Source: Saprospiraceae bacterium (GTDB taxonomy: Bacteria > Bacteroidota > Bacteroidia > Chitinophagales > Saprospiraceae). Taken from it: a stretch of 64,000 nt of DNA. The stretch spans positions 135,324 through 199,323 of the forward strand of contig JAKVCV010000012.1 in the NCBI GenBank assembly GCA_022448945.1, read 5' to 3'. How positions within the stretch are numbered: position 1 is the first letter of the stretch; every line of letters begins with the position of its first letter. This document shows positions 41,256 to 51,151 of the stretch, one piece after another. The position numbers and the translations under genes are program-made. The notes beneath the pieces are model-generated. The model was not told where the DNA came from. It saw only the letters and a list, made by a program, of their open reading frames with translations, and ran no database searches.

Positions 41256-42644
41256 TTATCTTCTAATAATTTGTGCTAATAATTCTGCTTCACATACTAA
41301 TTTATTTCCTACATAGGCTTTTCCTGTCATTTCACAAAGACCTCTACGTATTGGACTTATAAGTTCCATTTTAAATAGAATCGTATCCCCTGGCAAAACT
41401 GGATGTCTAAACAACGCATTTTTTATGCGTAAAAAGAAGGTATCCCAGTCATGTGGATCTTCTACATTTTCCATAACCAAAATACCACCAGTTTGCGCCA
41501 TTGCTTCAATTTGCAAAACTCCTGGCATTACTGGATTGTCAGGGAAATGGCCCATAAAATAGGGCTCATTCATAGTAACATTTTTTACACCAACAACATG
41601 TTTGTCAGATAACTCAATTATTTTATCTATCAACAGAAACGGAAACCTATGCTGTAATTTTTTGGCAATTTCATTGATATCATTAACAGGTTTTTTCGTA
41701 GGATCATACTTTGGAATCCCTCTTAATTTTCGATTAGCTTTATATATCTTCAATAATTCTTTTGCTAACCTAGTATTAGACGCATGACCCGGTTTTTTTG
41801 CAATTACTTTTATTCTTAAATCAAGTCCAGTCAAATTCAAATCCCCAATAACATCTAACAACTTGTGTCTTGCAACTTCATTTTGAAAACGCAAATCTGT
41901 AGTATTCAATATACCTGTTTGTTTAACCTCTACATCTGTAGATATTTGCAACTTTTTTGCTATGGCAGAAAGTTTGCCATTTTCAGGTACCTGCTCTACA
42001 AAAACGAGTGCATTGTCCAATTCGCCGCCTTTGATCAAACCTGCATCTGCTAATGCCTCCAATTCATGCAAAAAAACAAAAGTGCGACTTGGAGCAATTT
42101 CATGAACAAAATCCTCCAAATTTTCAAGATTTGCATACTGCTTTCCTATAACAGACGAATCAAAATCAACTAAGGTTGTAATTTCAAATTTTTCAGCTGG
42201 TAAAATTGTAAATTCAGATTCAGTTTCTGGGTCTTTCCAAAAAATAGGACTATCTATTTCAAAAACATTTTGCTCCTGTTTTTGAAATTCAATACCCGCC
42301 TCCATAATTTTATGAACAAAAGGAAGGGAACTTCCATCCATTATTGGAACCTCTTCACCATCTATATTGATCAACACATTACTAACACCAGTTCCTCTCA
42401 AAGCAGCTAATAAATGTTCGACTGTTGATACTTTGTTATCATTTTTACACAAAGTAGTACAATGATCAGTTGTTAATACATTATTTGGATCTGCTTTAAT
42501 TAAAGGTTGCTTATCTATATCCGTCCTGCAAAATACGATGCCATGATTTTCAATAGCAGGGTGCATAGAAACTTTGGTTTCCTTGCCAGTATGCAATCCT
42601 TTACCAACTATCTCAATTGATTTTTTGAGGGTAGCTTGTTTCAT
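41256..42644 (-). CDS. lpxC/fabZ: Bifunctional UDP-3-O-acyl-N-acetylglucosamine deacetylase / 3-hydroxyacyl-ACP dehydratase
   Basis: LpxC: STVEHLLAALRGTGVSN, EVPIMDGSSLPFV, ARHKLLDVIGDLNL; FabZ: RFPFLLIDKII, MNEPYFMGHFPDNPVMPGVLQIEAMAQTGG. Confidence 0.96.
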   Translation of the reverse strand: MKQATLKKSIEIVGKGLHTGKETKVSMHPAIENHGIVFCRTDIDKQPLIKADPNNVLTTDHCTTLCKNDNKVSTVEHLLAALRGTGVSNVLINIDGEEVPIMDGSSLPFVHKIMEAGIEFQKQEQNVFEIDSPIFWKDPETESEFTILPAEKFEITTLVDFDSSVIGKQYANLENLEDFVHEIAPSRTFVFLHELEALADAGLIKGGELDNALVFVEQVPENGKLSAIAKKLQISTDVEVKQTGILNTTDLRFQNEVARHKLLDVIGDLNLTGLDLRIKVIAKKPGHASNTRLAKELLKIYKANRKLRGIPKYDPTKKPVNDINEIAKKLQHRFPFLLIDKIIELSDKHVVGVKNVTMNEPYFMGHFPDNPVMPGVLQIEAMAQTGGILVMENVEDPHDWDTFFLRIKNALFRHPVLPGDTILFKMELISPIRRGLCEMTGKAYVGNKLVCEAELLAQIIRR

Positions 42645-42800
42645 GATATTTGAAGCTTAAAAGATTGGTAGATAATTAAAATATAATCACACAATTGTAT
42701 TCAGAAACAAATTTTGTGATAAATATTATTTGAAATTCGGTACAAAGATAAATTAATTTCGATGTGATTATAAAAGCAAAGGGTATTTATATAAAAAAAA

Positions 42801-43847
42801 TTAACTATTATCTTTTATTCTATTCATTTCTTTTTGTAGTTGATCGACCTGTTTTTGTAATTCTGGTAAATTTTTAAATACAGCGGCACATCTAAAATAA
42901 CGCCTATAATCAATAGCTGGAGATCCCCATAAAGCTGTATTTTCTTCTTTTACAGACTGAGCTAAACCACTCTGTGCCTGAACTTTAGTTCCATTAGCGA
43001 TTGATAAATGGCCAGCAAACCCAGCCTGCCCCCCTATCATACAATTTTCACCAATATTGGTACTACCTGCAACACCGGTCTGAGATGCAATAACTGTATT
43101 TTTACCTATACGAACATTATGTGCGATCTGAATTAAATTATCTAGTTTTGCACCCTGTTCAATATAAGTTGCATTCATTGTAGCGCGATCAATTACCGTA
43201 TTGGCACCAATTTCAACATCATCCTCAAGTATAACAATTCCCAATTGAGGAATTTTCTGATAATTTCCATCGTTCTGAGGTGCATATCCAAAACCATCGC
43301 TACCAATAACAGCATTAGCATATAAGATTACGCGATTACCAAGCTTACATTCATTATAAATTTTTACACCCGAATGAATTATTACATCATCTCCTATCTC
43401 TACGCCTTCACCTATATATGCTTGGGGGTAAATAGTAACATTTTTCCCAAGCCTTACCCCTCTTGCAATATAGGCAAAAGCATCAATGCTTGCTCCATCA
43501 CCAATTTCTGTTTCTTCATGAATAAAAGCATGAGGAGAAATTTTTTTGGGTTTAAGTTGCTGTTTAGCATCACTAAAATGTTGCATCAAGACAGACAAGC
43601 TGGTATATACATCTTCCACTTTTATTAAGGTAGCAGCAATATCTTTCTTGGGCTCAAAATCCATTCCTACCAAAACAACGGAAGACTTACATGAGTAGAT
43701 GTAAGACTCATATTTCATGTTACCCAAAAAACTTATTGCTCCAGGTTCTCCTTCTTCAATCTTTGCAGGTTTATTAATCAAAACATCAGGATCCCCAATC
43801 AGTTTTCCTCCTAGCAACTTACAAATTAAACTGGCTTTTACTTGCAT
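42801..43847 (-). CDS. lpxD: UDP-3-O-(3-hydroxyacyl)glucosamine N-acyltransferase
   Basis: Hexapeptide repeats; NAVIGSDGFGYAPQNDGNYQKIPQLGIVILEDDVEIGANTVIDRATMNATYIEQGAKLDNLIQIAHNVRIGKNTVIASQTGVAGST. Confidence 0.95.
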   Translation of the reverse strand: MQVKASLICKLLGGKLIGDPDVLINKPAKIEEGEPGAISFLGNMKYESYIYSCKSSVVLVGMDFEPKKDIAATLIKVEDVYTSLSVLMQHFSDAKQQLKPKKISPHAFIHEETEIGDGASIDAFAYIARGVRLGKNVTIYPQAYIGEGVEIGDDVIIHSGVKIYNECKLGNRVILYANAVIGSDGFGYAPQNDGNYQKIPQLGIVILEDDVEIGANTVIDRATMNATYIEQGAKLDNLIQIAHNVRIGKNTVIASQTGVAGSTNIGENCMIGGQAGFAGHLSIANGTKVQAQSGLAQSVKEENTALWGSPAIDYRRYFRCAAVFKNLPELQKQVDQLQKEMNRIKDNS

Positions 43848-43939
43848 TTTTTTTTGATTTATTATTTTCGAGATAAACTTAGTAAAAATCTATACAAAAA
43901 CTCTACTTTGGGACTATTATAGTAATAAATTACAATTCT

Positions 43940-45094
43940 ATGAATATCAAATCTAAATTACCGAATCTTGGAACTACAATTTTTTCAGTCATGTCTGCAT
44001 TGTCAAATCAATATAATGCAATCAATTTATCACAGGGATTCCCAAATTTCGATTGTGATGAAAGACTCAAAAAGCTTGTAGCAAGTTATATCAACAGAGG
44101 ATACAATCAATACTGTCCAATGACAGGAGCTGCACCTCTAGTAGAACGTTTGGCTATAAAAATTCAACAGCTTTACGGTATAGAATACGACCCCAAAAAT
44201 GAAATTAATATTACTTCAGGAGCAACACAGGCTATTTTTAGTACAATACATGCCTTTATTCACTCAGGAGATGAAGTAATCATTGTAGAACCTGCATACG
44301 ATTGCTATCAACCAAGTATTCTATTGGCTGGAGGTGTTGTCGTACCATATCAAATCAAAGCCCCTGACTGGAAAATTGACTGGAAAGAATTCGAAAAACT
44401 TTTAAGTCCTAAAACCCGAATGATCATTCTCAATACGCCACACAATCCATCTGGTAGTATTCTTGAAGATAATGATTTTCTTTCTTTACAAAAAATTGTT
44501 AAAGACACAGATATTGTAATTCTTAGCGATGAAGTTTATGAGCATATGGTTTTTGACGATAAAAAACACTGCTCAATCCTTGAATATCCAGCTTTACGCA
44601 AACGTAGTTTGGCTACTTTTTCTTTTGGCAAAACACTTCATGCTACTGGGTGGAAACTAGGCTACATTGTTGGAGATGCAACTTTAATGCACGAATTTCG
44701 AAAAATACATCAATTTGATGTTTTTACCTCCAACACACCTTTCCAATATGCTATTGCTGACTATCTTGAAGATGAAAGTACTTATTTGGATTTACCTAAC
44801 TTTTTTCAAACAAAAAGAGATTTTTTCCTGAATTCTATCGAACAATCTCCTTTCAAGTATTTACCAAGCTCGGGGACTTATTTTCAAGTAGCAGATTACT
44901 CTGATATTAGTGATGAACCAGATACTGAATTTGCCAGACGTATGACAATAGAATATGGTGTGGCAGTAATACCAATTTCAGTTTTTTATCATAACAACCT
45001 AGATAATAGAGTTGTTAGATTTTGTTTTGCAAAAACTGAGGATGTTTTACAAAAGGCAGCTGAAATGATCTGTAATATCAAAAGAAAAGTCTAA
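43940..45094 (+). CDS. PLP-dependent aminotransferase, methionine aminotransferase-like
   Basis: INLSQGFPNFDCDERLKKLVASYINRGYNQYCPMTGAAPLVERLA; NTPHNPSGS; FSFGKTLHATGWKLGY. Confidence 0.9.
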   Translation: MNIKSKLPNLGTTIFSVMSALSNQYNAINLSQGFPNFDCDERLKKLVASYINRGYNQYCPMTGAAPLVERLAIKIQQLYGIEYDPKNEINITSGATQAIFSTIHAFIHSGDEVIIVEPAYDCYQPSILLAGGVVVPYQIKAPDWKIDWKEFEKLLSPKTRMIILNTPHNPSGSILEDNDFLSLQKIVKDTDIVILSDEVYEHMVFDDKKHCSILEYPALRKRSLATFSFGKTLHATGWKLGYIVGDATLMHEFRKIHQFDVFTSNTPFQYAIADYLEDESTYLDLPNFFQTKRDFFLNSIEQSPFKYLPSSGTYFQVADYSDISDEPDTEFARRMTIEYGVAVIPISVFYHNNLDNRVVRFCFAKTEDVLQKAAEMICNIKRKV

Positions 45095-45131
45095 CAAATT
45101 AATTTCATTTTTTATTTTAGAAAATTGTGCA

Positions 45132-45770
45132 ATGAAATCAAGGTGGAAAATAGCTCAAGCAGCTGAAATTCGTTGGTGGAAGGGTTATTTAAAGAAAAAA
45201 GACATCGATAGCTATCTTCAATGGAAGAAGAATTATTGGAAAAATTTCCTAATTAAATGTAATCTCAATATTCCAATCAATTCATTATGCCTAGATGCAG
45301 GCTGTGGCCCTGCAGGAATATTCATGATTCTTAATGATCAAAAAACTGATGCAATAGATCCGCTTCTGAATAATTATGCAAATAATTTAAAACATTTCAA
45401 TCCTGCCAATTACCCAAATGTTAATTTCATTACTGCCCCTCTTGAACAAATAAACCTAACAAAAGAATATGATTATACCTTTTGCCTGAACGCCATTAAT
45501 CATGTATCTGACCTTGAACTATGTTTTAACCAGCTTTTTACTTTCACAAAAAAAGGCGGGACACTTATAATTTCTATTGATTCACACAATTATTCTTTAA
45601 TTAAATATCTTTTTAGAATCATACCCGGTGATATATTACATCCACATCAATATACCCTAAAAGAATATGAACAGATGGCAATTATTCGAAAAGGTATCAT
45701 CATAGAAAGTATAAACTACCAAAAAGGATATTTATTTGATTACTATATTATGGTAATTAAAAAAGAATAA
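45132..45770 (+). CDS. Class I SAM-dependent methyltransferase
   Basis: LCLDAGCGPAGIFMIL (motif I), YTFCLNAINHVSDLELCFNQLFTFTKKGGTLIISID. Confidence 0.85.
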   Translation: MKSRWKIAQAAEIRWWKGYLKKKDIDSYLQWKKNYWKNFLIKCNLNIPINSLCLDAGCGPAGIFMILNDQKTDAIDPLLNNYANNLKHFNPANYPNVNFITAPLEQINLTKEYDYTFCLNAINHVSDLELCFNQLFTFTKKGGTLIISIDSHNYSLIKYLFRIIPGDILHPHQYTLKEYEQMAIIRKGIIIESINYQKGYLFDYYIMVIKKE

Positions 45771-45845
45771 TTCTTCCTACACTCCTTTAAATATAAGAAG
45801 CTAGATTATATAAAGAATAATTATTTATAATTAGTCTAAATAAAT

Positions 45846-45877
45846 TTTGTGGGTCAAATAAAAAAAACTTATGTTTG
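45846..45877 (+). promoter_or_regulatory. Candidate Bacteroidota-type promoter of the heme gene cluster (TTTG-N20-TATGTTTG)
   Basis: TTTG at 45846-45849, 20-nt spacer, TATGTTTG at 45870-45877, about 40 nt before the ATG at 45920. Confidence 0.6.
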
Positions 45878-45919
45878 TGTTTTATCTATTTAGAATTAAT
45901 CTTAATAAAAAGAAAGACT

Positions 45920-47188
45920 ATGAAAACAATTGCACTTACACCTGTATTTTGCCTTTTTTATATTTTAAGTTATGCGCAAACAACTCATAATATCTCAATG
46001 GGCAGCTCATATTCAAATGGGCAATTTTACAATCTCAACACAGATATAACTACTTCATTTCAACATTCCAATTGGGATATAGCATTTAGCGTTCATGGGA
46101 CCACAGATGCTGGAATTTTCATCAATGAAGGTGCATCATATTCGGGCACTCCCCCCAAACTATATCTTATTCCTAACAAAACTTTTAATGACAACATAAC
46201 GAATAATGACTTAGGTGATGAATTAAAGAACGCTGAAATAGACTGGTCAAATGGTGCTTTTAACAGTATAAAAGTGAGTACTAATCCGTTTGATTATGGT
46301 TGGGGAGCATACAATATGACTAACCATTCTATTAGTGGAACTGCACTATTTGCAATAGAACTTAGCAGTGGTTCATATAAAAAAATAATTGTTGATTCTC
46401 TTATAAATGGAACATATTATTTTCAATATGCAGATTTTGACAATAGCAACCTTCAACAAAAAACTATTTCTAAAAGTAATTTCACTAATCAAACTTTAGC
46501 CTATTTCTCATTTGCAACAAACAATACTGTAAATATTGAACCAGCGACTGGGTGGGACTGGCTATTAACCCGGTATGAAACATTAATAGATTATAATGGG
46601 ACTCCTACACCTTATAACGTAGGTGGTATTATTACAAATAAAGATGTAGAAGTCGTTATGGCTGACAACATAAACCCAGCAACAGTAGATCCTGCTAATT
46701 ATACAACCTCAAATGACAATTTAACACTTATAGGACATGATTGGAAAGATTATAGCTTCGGAGCTGGCTGGATAGTTGATACAGATAGAGTCTATTTTGT
46801 AAAAACAACTGACAACACTTTATACAAAATACAGTTCATTGATTTTCAAGGATCATCTACAGGAACTGGTACTTTCCAAAAAACAAATCTAGGAACCGTT
46901 TCTCCTATTATAGAATTAAATAATGTATCGCCTATAGCTAGTTATAATGTTTTTCCAAACCCAGCTAATAATATTCTAAATTTAACATTTGAATTAAAAG
47001 ATTATACATCAAAAATTGAAATTAAAATTAGCGATATTTTAGGTAGAACACATATTAATCAAGAAATAACCGGGAAAAATGGTCTCAATGGAATTGAAAT
47101 TAACATTAATGATTTAATTCCGGGCAATTACATTTTGACCTTTCAATCAAATGACTTTATAATAAGTAAAAAAATAAACAAAATTTAA
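45920..47188 (+). CDS. HmuY-like heme-binding family protein with T9SS type A sorting domain
   Basis: HNISMGSSYSNGQFYNLNTDITTSFQHSNWDIAFSVHGTTDAGIFINEGASYSG (HmuY-like pattern); C-term VFPNPANNILNLTFEL...PGNYILTFQSNDFIISKKINKI. The track start at 45875 falls in the promoter; ATG 45920 precedes a signal peptide. Confidence 0.8.
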   Translation: MKTIALTPVFCLFYILSYAQTTHNISMGSSYSNGQFYNLNTDITTSFQHSNWDIAFSVHGTTDAGIFINEGASYSGTPPKLYLIPNKTFNDNITNNDLGDELKNAEIDWSNGAFNSIKVSTNPFDYGWGAYNMTNHSISGTALFAIELSSGSYKKIIVDSLINGTYYFQYADFDNSNLQQKTISKSNFTNQTLAYFSFATNNTVNIEPATGWDWLLTRYETLIDYNGTPTPYNVGGIITNKDVEVVMADNINPATVDPANYTTSNDNLTLIGHDWKDYSFGAGWIVDTDRVYFVKTTDNTLYKIQFIDFQGSSTGTGTFQKTNLGTVSPIIELNNVSPIASYNVFPNPANNILNLTFELKDYTSKIEIKISDILGRTHINQEITGKNGLNGIEININDLIPGNYILTFQSNDFIISKKINKI

Positions 47189-47200
47189 CACCTAAATTAA

Positions 47201-47229
47201 ATGGATCGGTTTTTTTTAAACCGATCCAT
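47201..47229 (+). terminator. Perfect inverted repeat between hmuY-like and hmuT-like genes (attenuator, processing site or partial terminator)
   Basis: ATGGATCGGTTT-TTTTT-AAACCGATCCAT, 12-bp perfect stem; no U-run after the stem on the + strand. Confidence 0.65.
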
Positions 47230-47266
47230 AATTAATCAATTCCTAAAAGATCAATTATAAAGAAAT

Positions 47267-48178
47267 ATGAAATTCCAATATTATACATTTATGATTCTAA
47301 CGCTGATATTCGTTTTATCTTGTAATAACACGAGTAATGAAGCCGATATTAAATCAACAAAAAAAGAATGGAAAATCATCTCATTAAATGGAACAATCAC
47401 GGAATTGATCTATGAATTAGGGCTAAAAAATCAATTAGTAGGTGTAGATGTCACAAGTACTTACCCTTCTGATACAAAAAACAAACAAAATTTAGGGCAT
47501 GCAAGTAAATTAAATGCTGAAGCAATTCTAGCGCTTAAACCAAACTTAATTTTAATTGATAACAAAAATAAAACTAACCCTGTTTTAGATCAAATAAAAA
47601 ACTCAGGAATCCAAATCGAATCACTAACGTTACCACAGACATTAGAAGGTTCTTTGAGTACGGCTACTCAACTTAGTAAACTTCTTGGGCAGCCTCTTGA
47701 TACAAAAAAACTAGAAGAGCTGATTAGTATTAATAAAGCAAAAATAGCTACTACATTATCGAAAACAAACCAAAAACCTAAAGTATTATTTATTTATGCA
47801 AGAGGTACTAAAATGATGATGGTTGCTGGCAAAAACACTTTTGCTGAAAAAATTATAGAGCTTGCTGGAGGTGAACATATAATTACAGAATTTGAATCTT
47901 TTAAACCACTAAATCCAGAATCACTTTTAAAATACCAACCTGATGCTATTTTAATGTTCGATTCAGGATACCAAAGTCTTGGGAACTCAGAAAAAAATAT
48001 TTCACCTAATGAAGCTCTATTTAGCATACCTGGAATGGATAAAACTCCTGCTGGGAAAAACAAAAACATCATAACAATGGACGGACAATATATCTCGGGA
48101 TTCGGTCCAAGAGCAAGCAATGCTGTATTAGAGTTGATAAGTAAACTTCACGATAAAAGTAATACAGTTAAAATGTAA
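47267..48178 (+). CDS. hmuT: Heme/hemin ABC transporter substrate-binding lipoprotein (HmuT-like)
   Basis: Lipobox FVLSCNN; IISLNGTITELIYELGLKNQLVGVDVTSTYPSDTKNKQNLGHASKLNAEAILALKPNLILID. Confidence 0.88.
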   Translation: MKFQYYTFMILTLIFVLSCNNTSNEADIKSTKKEWKIISLNGTITELIYELGLKNQLVGVDVTSTYPSDTKNKQNLGHASKLNAEAILALKPNLILIDNKNKTNPVLDQIKNSGIQIESLTLPQTLEGSLSTATQLSKLLGQPLDTKKLEELISINKAKIATTLSKTNQKPKVLFIYARGTKMMMVAGKNTFAEKIIELAGGEHIITEFESFKPLNPESLLKYQPDAILMFDSGYQSLGNSEKNISPNEALFSIPGMDKTPAGKNKNIITMDGQYISGFGPRASNAVLELISKLHDKSNTVKM

Positions 48179-48209
48179 AAACTTGTTTAATGATAAATAG
48201 ACTTTCTTT

Positions 48210-49253
48210 ATGACATACGCAACCAAAACATCATCAATAATTATGTTGAGTATGACACTTATCTTTGCTGTTATACTATCAATAGGTGTTGGTGCTTATT
48301 CACTTGCTCCAAAAGAAATTCTAAATGTAATCCTAAATTTATTCAATTTAACTGAAAGCAATGTTAATGGACAAAACTCGTTCTTAATTTTACACATAAG
48401 ACTCCCAAGAATATGCCTAGGTTTACTTATTGGAAGTGGATTAGCTATTTCAGGAGCAGCTATTCAATCTGTTTTCCGAAATCCTCTTGCTGATCCTGGC
48501 TTAATAGGAGTATCTAGTGGTGCAATGTTCTTCGCAGTCTGTTTTATTGTTTTAAAAAAATATCTGCCTTTTGAATTTAATGGAATCCCTGACTATATAT
48601 TACTCTCTTTTGCTTCTTTTTGGGGAGGCCTTTTAACTACTTTATGGGTATATAAACTATCCACTCAAGATGGAAGAACCTATATAAGTACAATGCTACT
48701 TGCTGGAATTGCAATAGCAGCATTATTTGGGGGACTAACTGGCATTCTTATATATTATGCTGATGATGCCCAATTAAGAGACATTACTTTTTGGAGTATG
48801 GGGTCACTATCAGGTGCAAACTGGGAAACGGTTAGATTCTTATTTCTAGTGATTTTAATATGCACCTATCAACTTATAAAATATTCTAGAAAACTTGAAA
48901 TAATGCAATTAGGAGAAGATGAAGCACAATATCTTGGTGTCGACGTAGAAAGGACAAAACAAATAATAATTAGTTTAGTTGTATTAATAGTAGGAACTTG
49001 TGTTGCTTTTTCTGGGATGATTGGTTTTATAGGACTTGTGGTTCCTCACCTTGTTAGAATATATTTTAAAACACATTCATTTACAAATACGATTATATAC
49101 ACGTTTCTAGTTGGAGGAATTATTCTTTCTTGTGCAGATTCTGTAGCAAGAACAATTATAGCTCCTGCTGAACTCCCAATTGGTATTCTTACTTCATTAA
49201 TAGGAGCTCCTTTCTTTCTATGGCTATTGATTAAAAACAGAAACCAATATTAA
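48210..49253 (+). CDS. hmuU: FecCD-family heme/iron ABC transporter permease (HmuU-like)
   Basis: LHIRLPRICLGLLIGSGLAISGAAIQSVFRNPLADPGLIGVSSGA; MIGFIGLVVPHLVR; APAELPIGILTSLIGAPFFLWLL. Confidence 0.93.
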   Translation: MTYATKTSSIIMLSMTLIFAVILSIGVGAYSLAPKEILNVILNLFNLTESNVNGQNSFLILHIRLPRICLGLLIGSGLAISGAAIQSVFRNPLADPGLIGVSSGAMFFAVCFIVLKKYLPFEFNGIPDYILLSFASFWGGLLTTLWVYKLSTQDGRTYISTMLLAGIAIAALFGGLTGILIYYADDAQLRDITFWSMGSLSGANWETVRFLFLVILICTYQLIKYSRKLEIMQLGEDEAQYLGVDVERTKQIIISLVVLIVGTCVAFSGMIGFIGLVVPHLVRIYFKTHSFTNTIIYTFLVGGIILSCADSVARTIIAPAELPIGILTSLIGAPFFLWLLIKNRNQY

Positions 49254-49259
49254 ATTATA

Positions 49260-50045
49260 GTGCTATCTATCAATAACATATCCGTACGCTTAAATAACAA
49301 CTTATTACTTAAAGATTTATCTTTTAAGTTAGAACCTAACTCTCTATTGGTTCTACTTGGAGGAAATGGTGCTGGTAAGTCTATGCTACTTAAAACTATT
49401 GCCAAAAGCATTCCTTTAGAAACTGGTTCTATCTTTTTTATGAATAAAAACCTAAAAGACTGGTCATCGAGTGATTTATCTACAAATCGCAGTGTCCTTT
49501 CTCAAAACATTTCTTTGAATTTTTCTATGAAAGTTATCGATGTAGTACTATTAGGAAGATATCCATATAACAAAGATGGTGGTTCAACCCCAAATGATTA
49601 TAAGATAGCTAAAGAAGTTCTCTCAATTTTGGGCCTTGAGGGTTCAACAGAAAAAAACATTCTTGAATTGTCTGGTGGTGAGCAACAACGTGTTCAAATT
49701 GCACGTGTATTAGCTCAAATATGGGATAGCTCAAATACAAATCCTAAATTACTTCTTCTAGATGAACCAACTTCTAACCTTGACATAGTATATCAGCATA
49801 TATTACTAGATGTATTATTAAAAAGAGTCTCTAAAAATAATTTATCAGTTATAATTGTATTGCATGATATTAATCTTGCAGCAAGATATGCAACCCATAT
49901 TGGACTCATAAAAGACGGTCAACTTATTAAAATAGGTGAAACAGAACAAACACTAATACCTGAATTAATAAAAACAACTTTTGGTGTTTCTTCGGTCATA
50001 CAAAAACATCCTATTCTAGATTGTTTACAAGTCTCAACCTTTTAA
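49260..50045 (+). CDS. hmuV: Heme ABC transporter ATP-binding protein (HmuV-like)
   Basis: GGNGAGKSMLLKTIA; LSGGEQQRVQIARVLAQI; LLLDEPTSNLDIVYQ; GTG start. Confidence 0.93.
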   Translation: MLSINNISVRLNNNLLLKDLSFKLEPNSLLVLLGGNGAGKSMLLKTIAKSIPLETGSIFFMNKNLKDWSSSDLSTNRSVLSQNISLNFSMKVIDVVLLGRYPYNKDGGSTPNDYKIAKEVLSILGLEGSTEKNILELSGGEQQRVQIARVLAQIWDSSNTNPKLLLLDEPTSNLDIVYQHILLDVLLKRVSKNNLSVIIVLHDINLAARYATHIGLIKDGQLIKIGETEQTLIPELIKTTFGVSSVIQKHPILDCLQVSTF

Positions 50046-50077
50046 AATTGTAATTATTACACAAATAATATAATACC

Positions 50078-51127
50078 ATGGAAACAATGACATTAAAAAA
50101 ACGCTATGAAAAATTTAAAGCTAATAATCCTAAAATGAGAATTAGAAATATAGCTGAAGCATTAGAAGTTTCAGAAATGGAACTTTTAGAAATTACTCCT
50201 TTTGACCAACTAATCTATTTAGGTAATAATTTTAAAGGTATCTTAAAAGAAATTGAGTCTTTAGGTAGAGTGATGGCACTAACAAGAAACATTCATGCTG
50301 TTCATGAAACTAAGGGTATATATGGCAATGTGAGTTTCATGGAAAAAGCTCCTATGGGAATTGCGCACAATGACATTATAGATTTAAGATATTTTTTGGC
50401 TAAATGGTCACATATCTATGCAGTTGTAGATACAAATAAGAATAGAACTACGCATAGTATTCAATTTTTCGACAATAATGGAAATGCAATTCACAAAATT
50501 TACACTACTAAAGAATCAAATTTAAATGCTTATTTCAAACTGATTGAAAAATATAAATCAGACAAAAAGCGCACTATTGCAATTGAAAAAAATAGTAAAA
50601 AAGAAACAAATATAATTGAAGAAAAACAAGATATTAACATAGAAGCATTTCAGGATGATTGGTTAAACATGAAAGACACCCATGATTTTTTTGGGATGCT
50701 TAGAAAATATAACCTAAATCGTCAAGAAGCTTTTAGGCTTGCACCTAAGGGTACAACTTATCAAGTTACTAAAAATTCAATAATCGAAATGCTCCAAATG
50801 GTTTCAAAAGACCAAATTCCTATCATGGTCTTCTTAGCAAACCAATCTTGTTTACAAATTTTTTCAGGAAAAGTTAAAAAACTTGTTGAAATGCATGGCT
50901 GGTATAACATACTTGATGTAAACTTCAACTTACACTTAAAAACTGAAGCAATTCATGAAGCCTGGATAGTAAAAAAACACACTACCGATGGTGTTGTAAG
51001 TAGCCTTGAACTGTTTGACAAAGACGGTATGCAAATATTATATTGCTTTGGAAAAAGGAAACCAGGAATTCCAGAACTTGAAACATGGAGAACTGTATTA
51101 TCAAAACTAGAAAAAATTAACCATTAG
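50078..51127 (+). CDS. hmuS: Hemin-degrading factor / HmuS-HemS-like protein
   Basis: LKKRYEKFKANNPKMRIRNIAEALEVSEMELLEI; LGRVMALTRNIHAVHETKGIYGNVSF; internally duplicated HemS-like architecture. Confidence 0.87.
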   Translation: METMTLKKRYEKFKANNPKMRIRNIAEALEVSEMELLEITPFDQLIYLGNNFKGILKEIESLGRVMALTRNIHAVHETKGIYGNVSFMEKAPMGIAHNDIIDLRYFLAKWSHIYAVVDTNKNRTTHSIQFFDNNGNAIHKIYTTKESNLNAYFKLIEKYKSDKKRTIAIEKNSKKETNIIEEKQDINIEAFQDDWLNMKDTHDFFGMLRKYNLNRQEAFRLAPKGTTYQVTKNSIIEMLQMVSKDQIPIMVFLANQSCLQIFSGKVKKLVEMHGWYNILDVNFNLHLKTEAIHEAWIVKKHTTDGVVSSLELFDKDGMQILYCFGKRKPGIPELETWRTVLSKLEKINH

Positions 51128-51151
51128 TCCTTATTGAAAATTAAAGTCATA

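Noticed and set aside
41602-43628. Plus-strand ORFs inside lpxC/fabZ and lpxD
   Set aside because: Antisense to well-supported CDSs with no homology signal.
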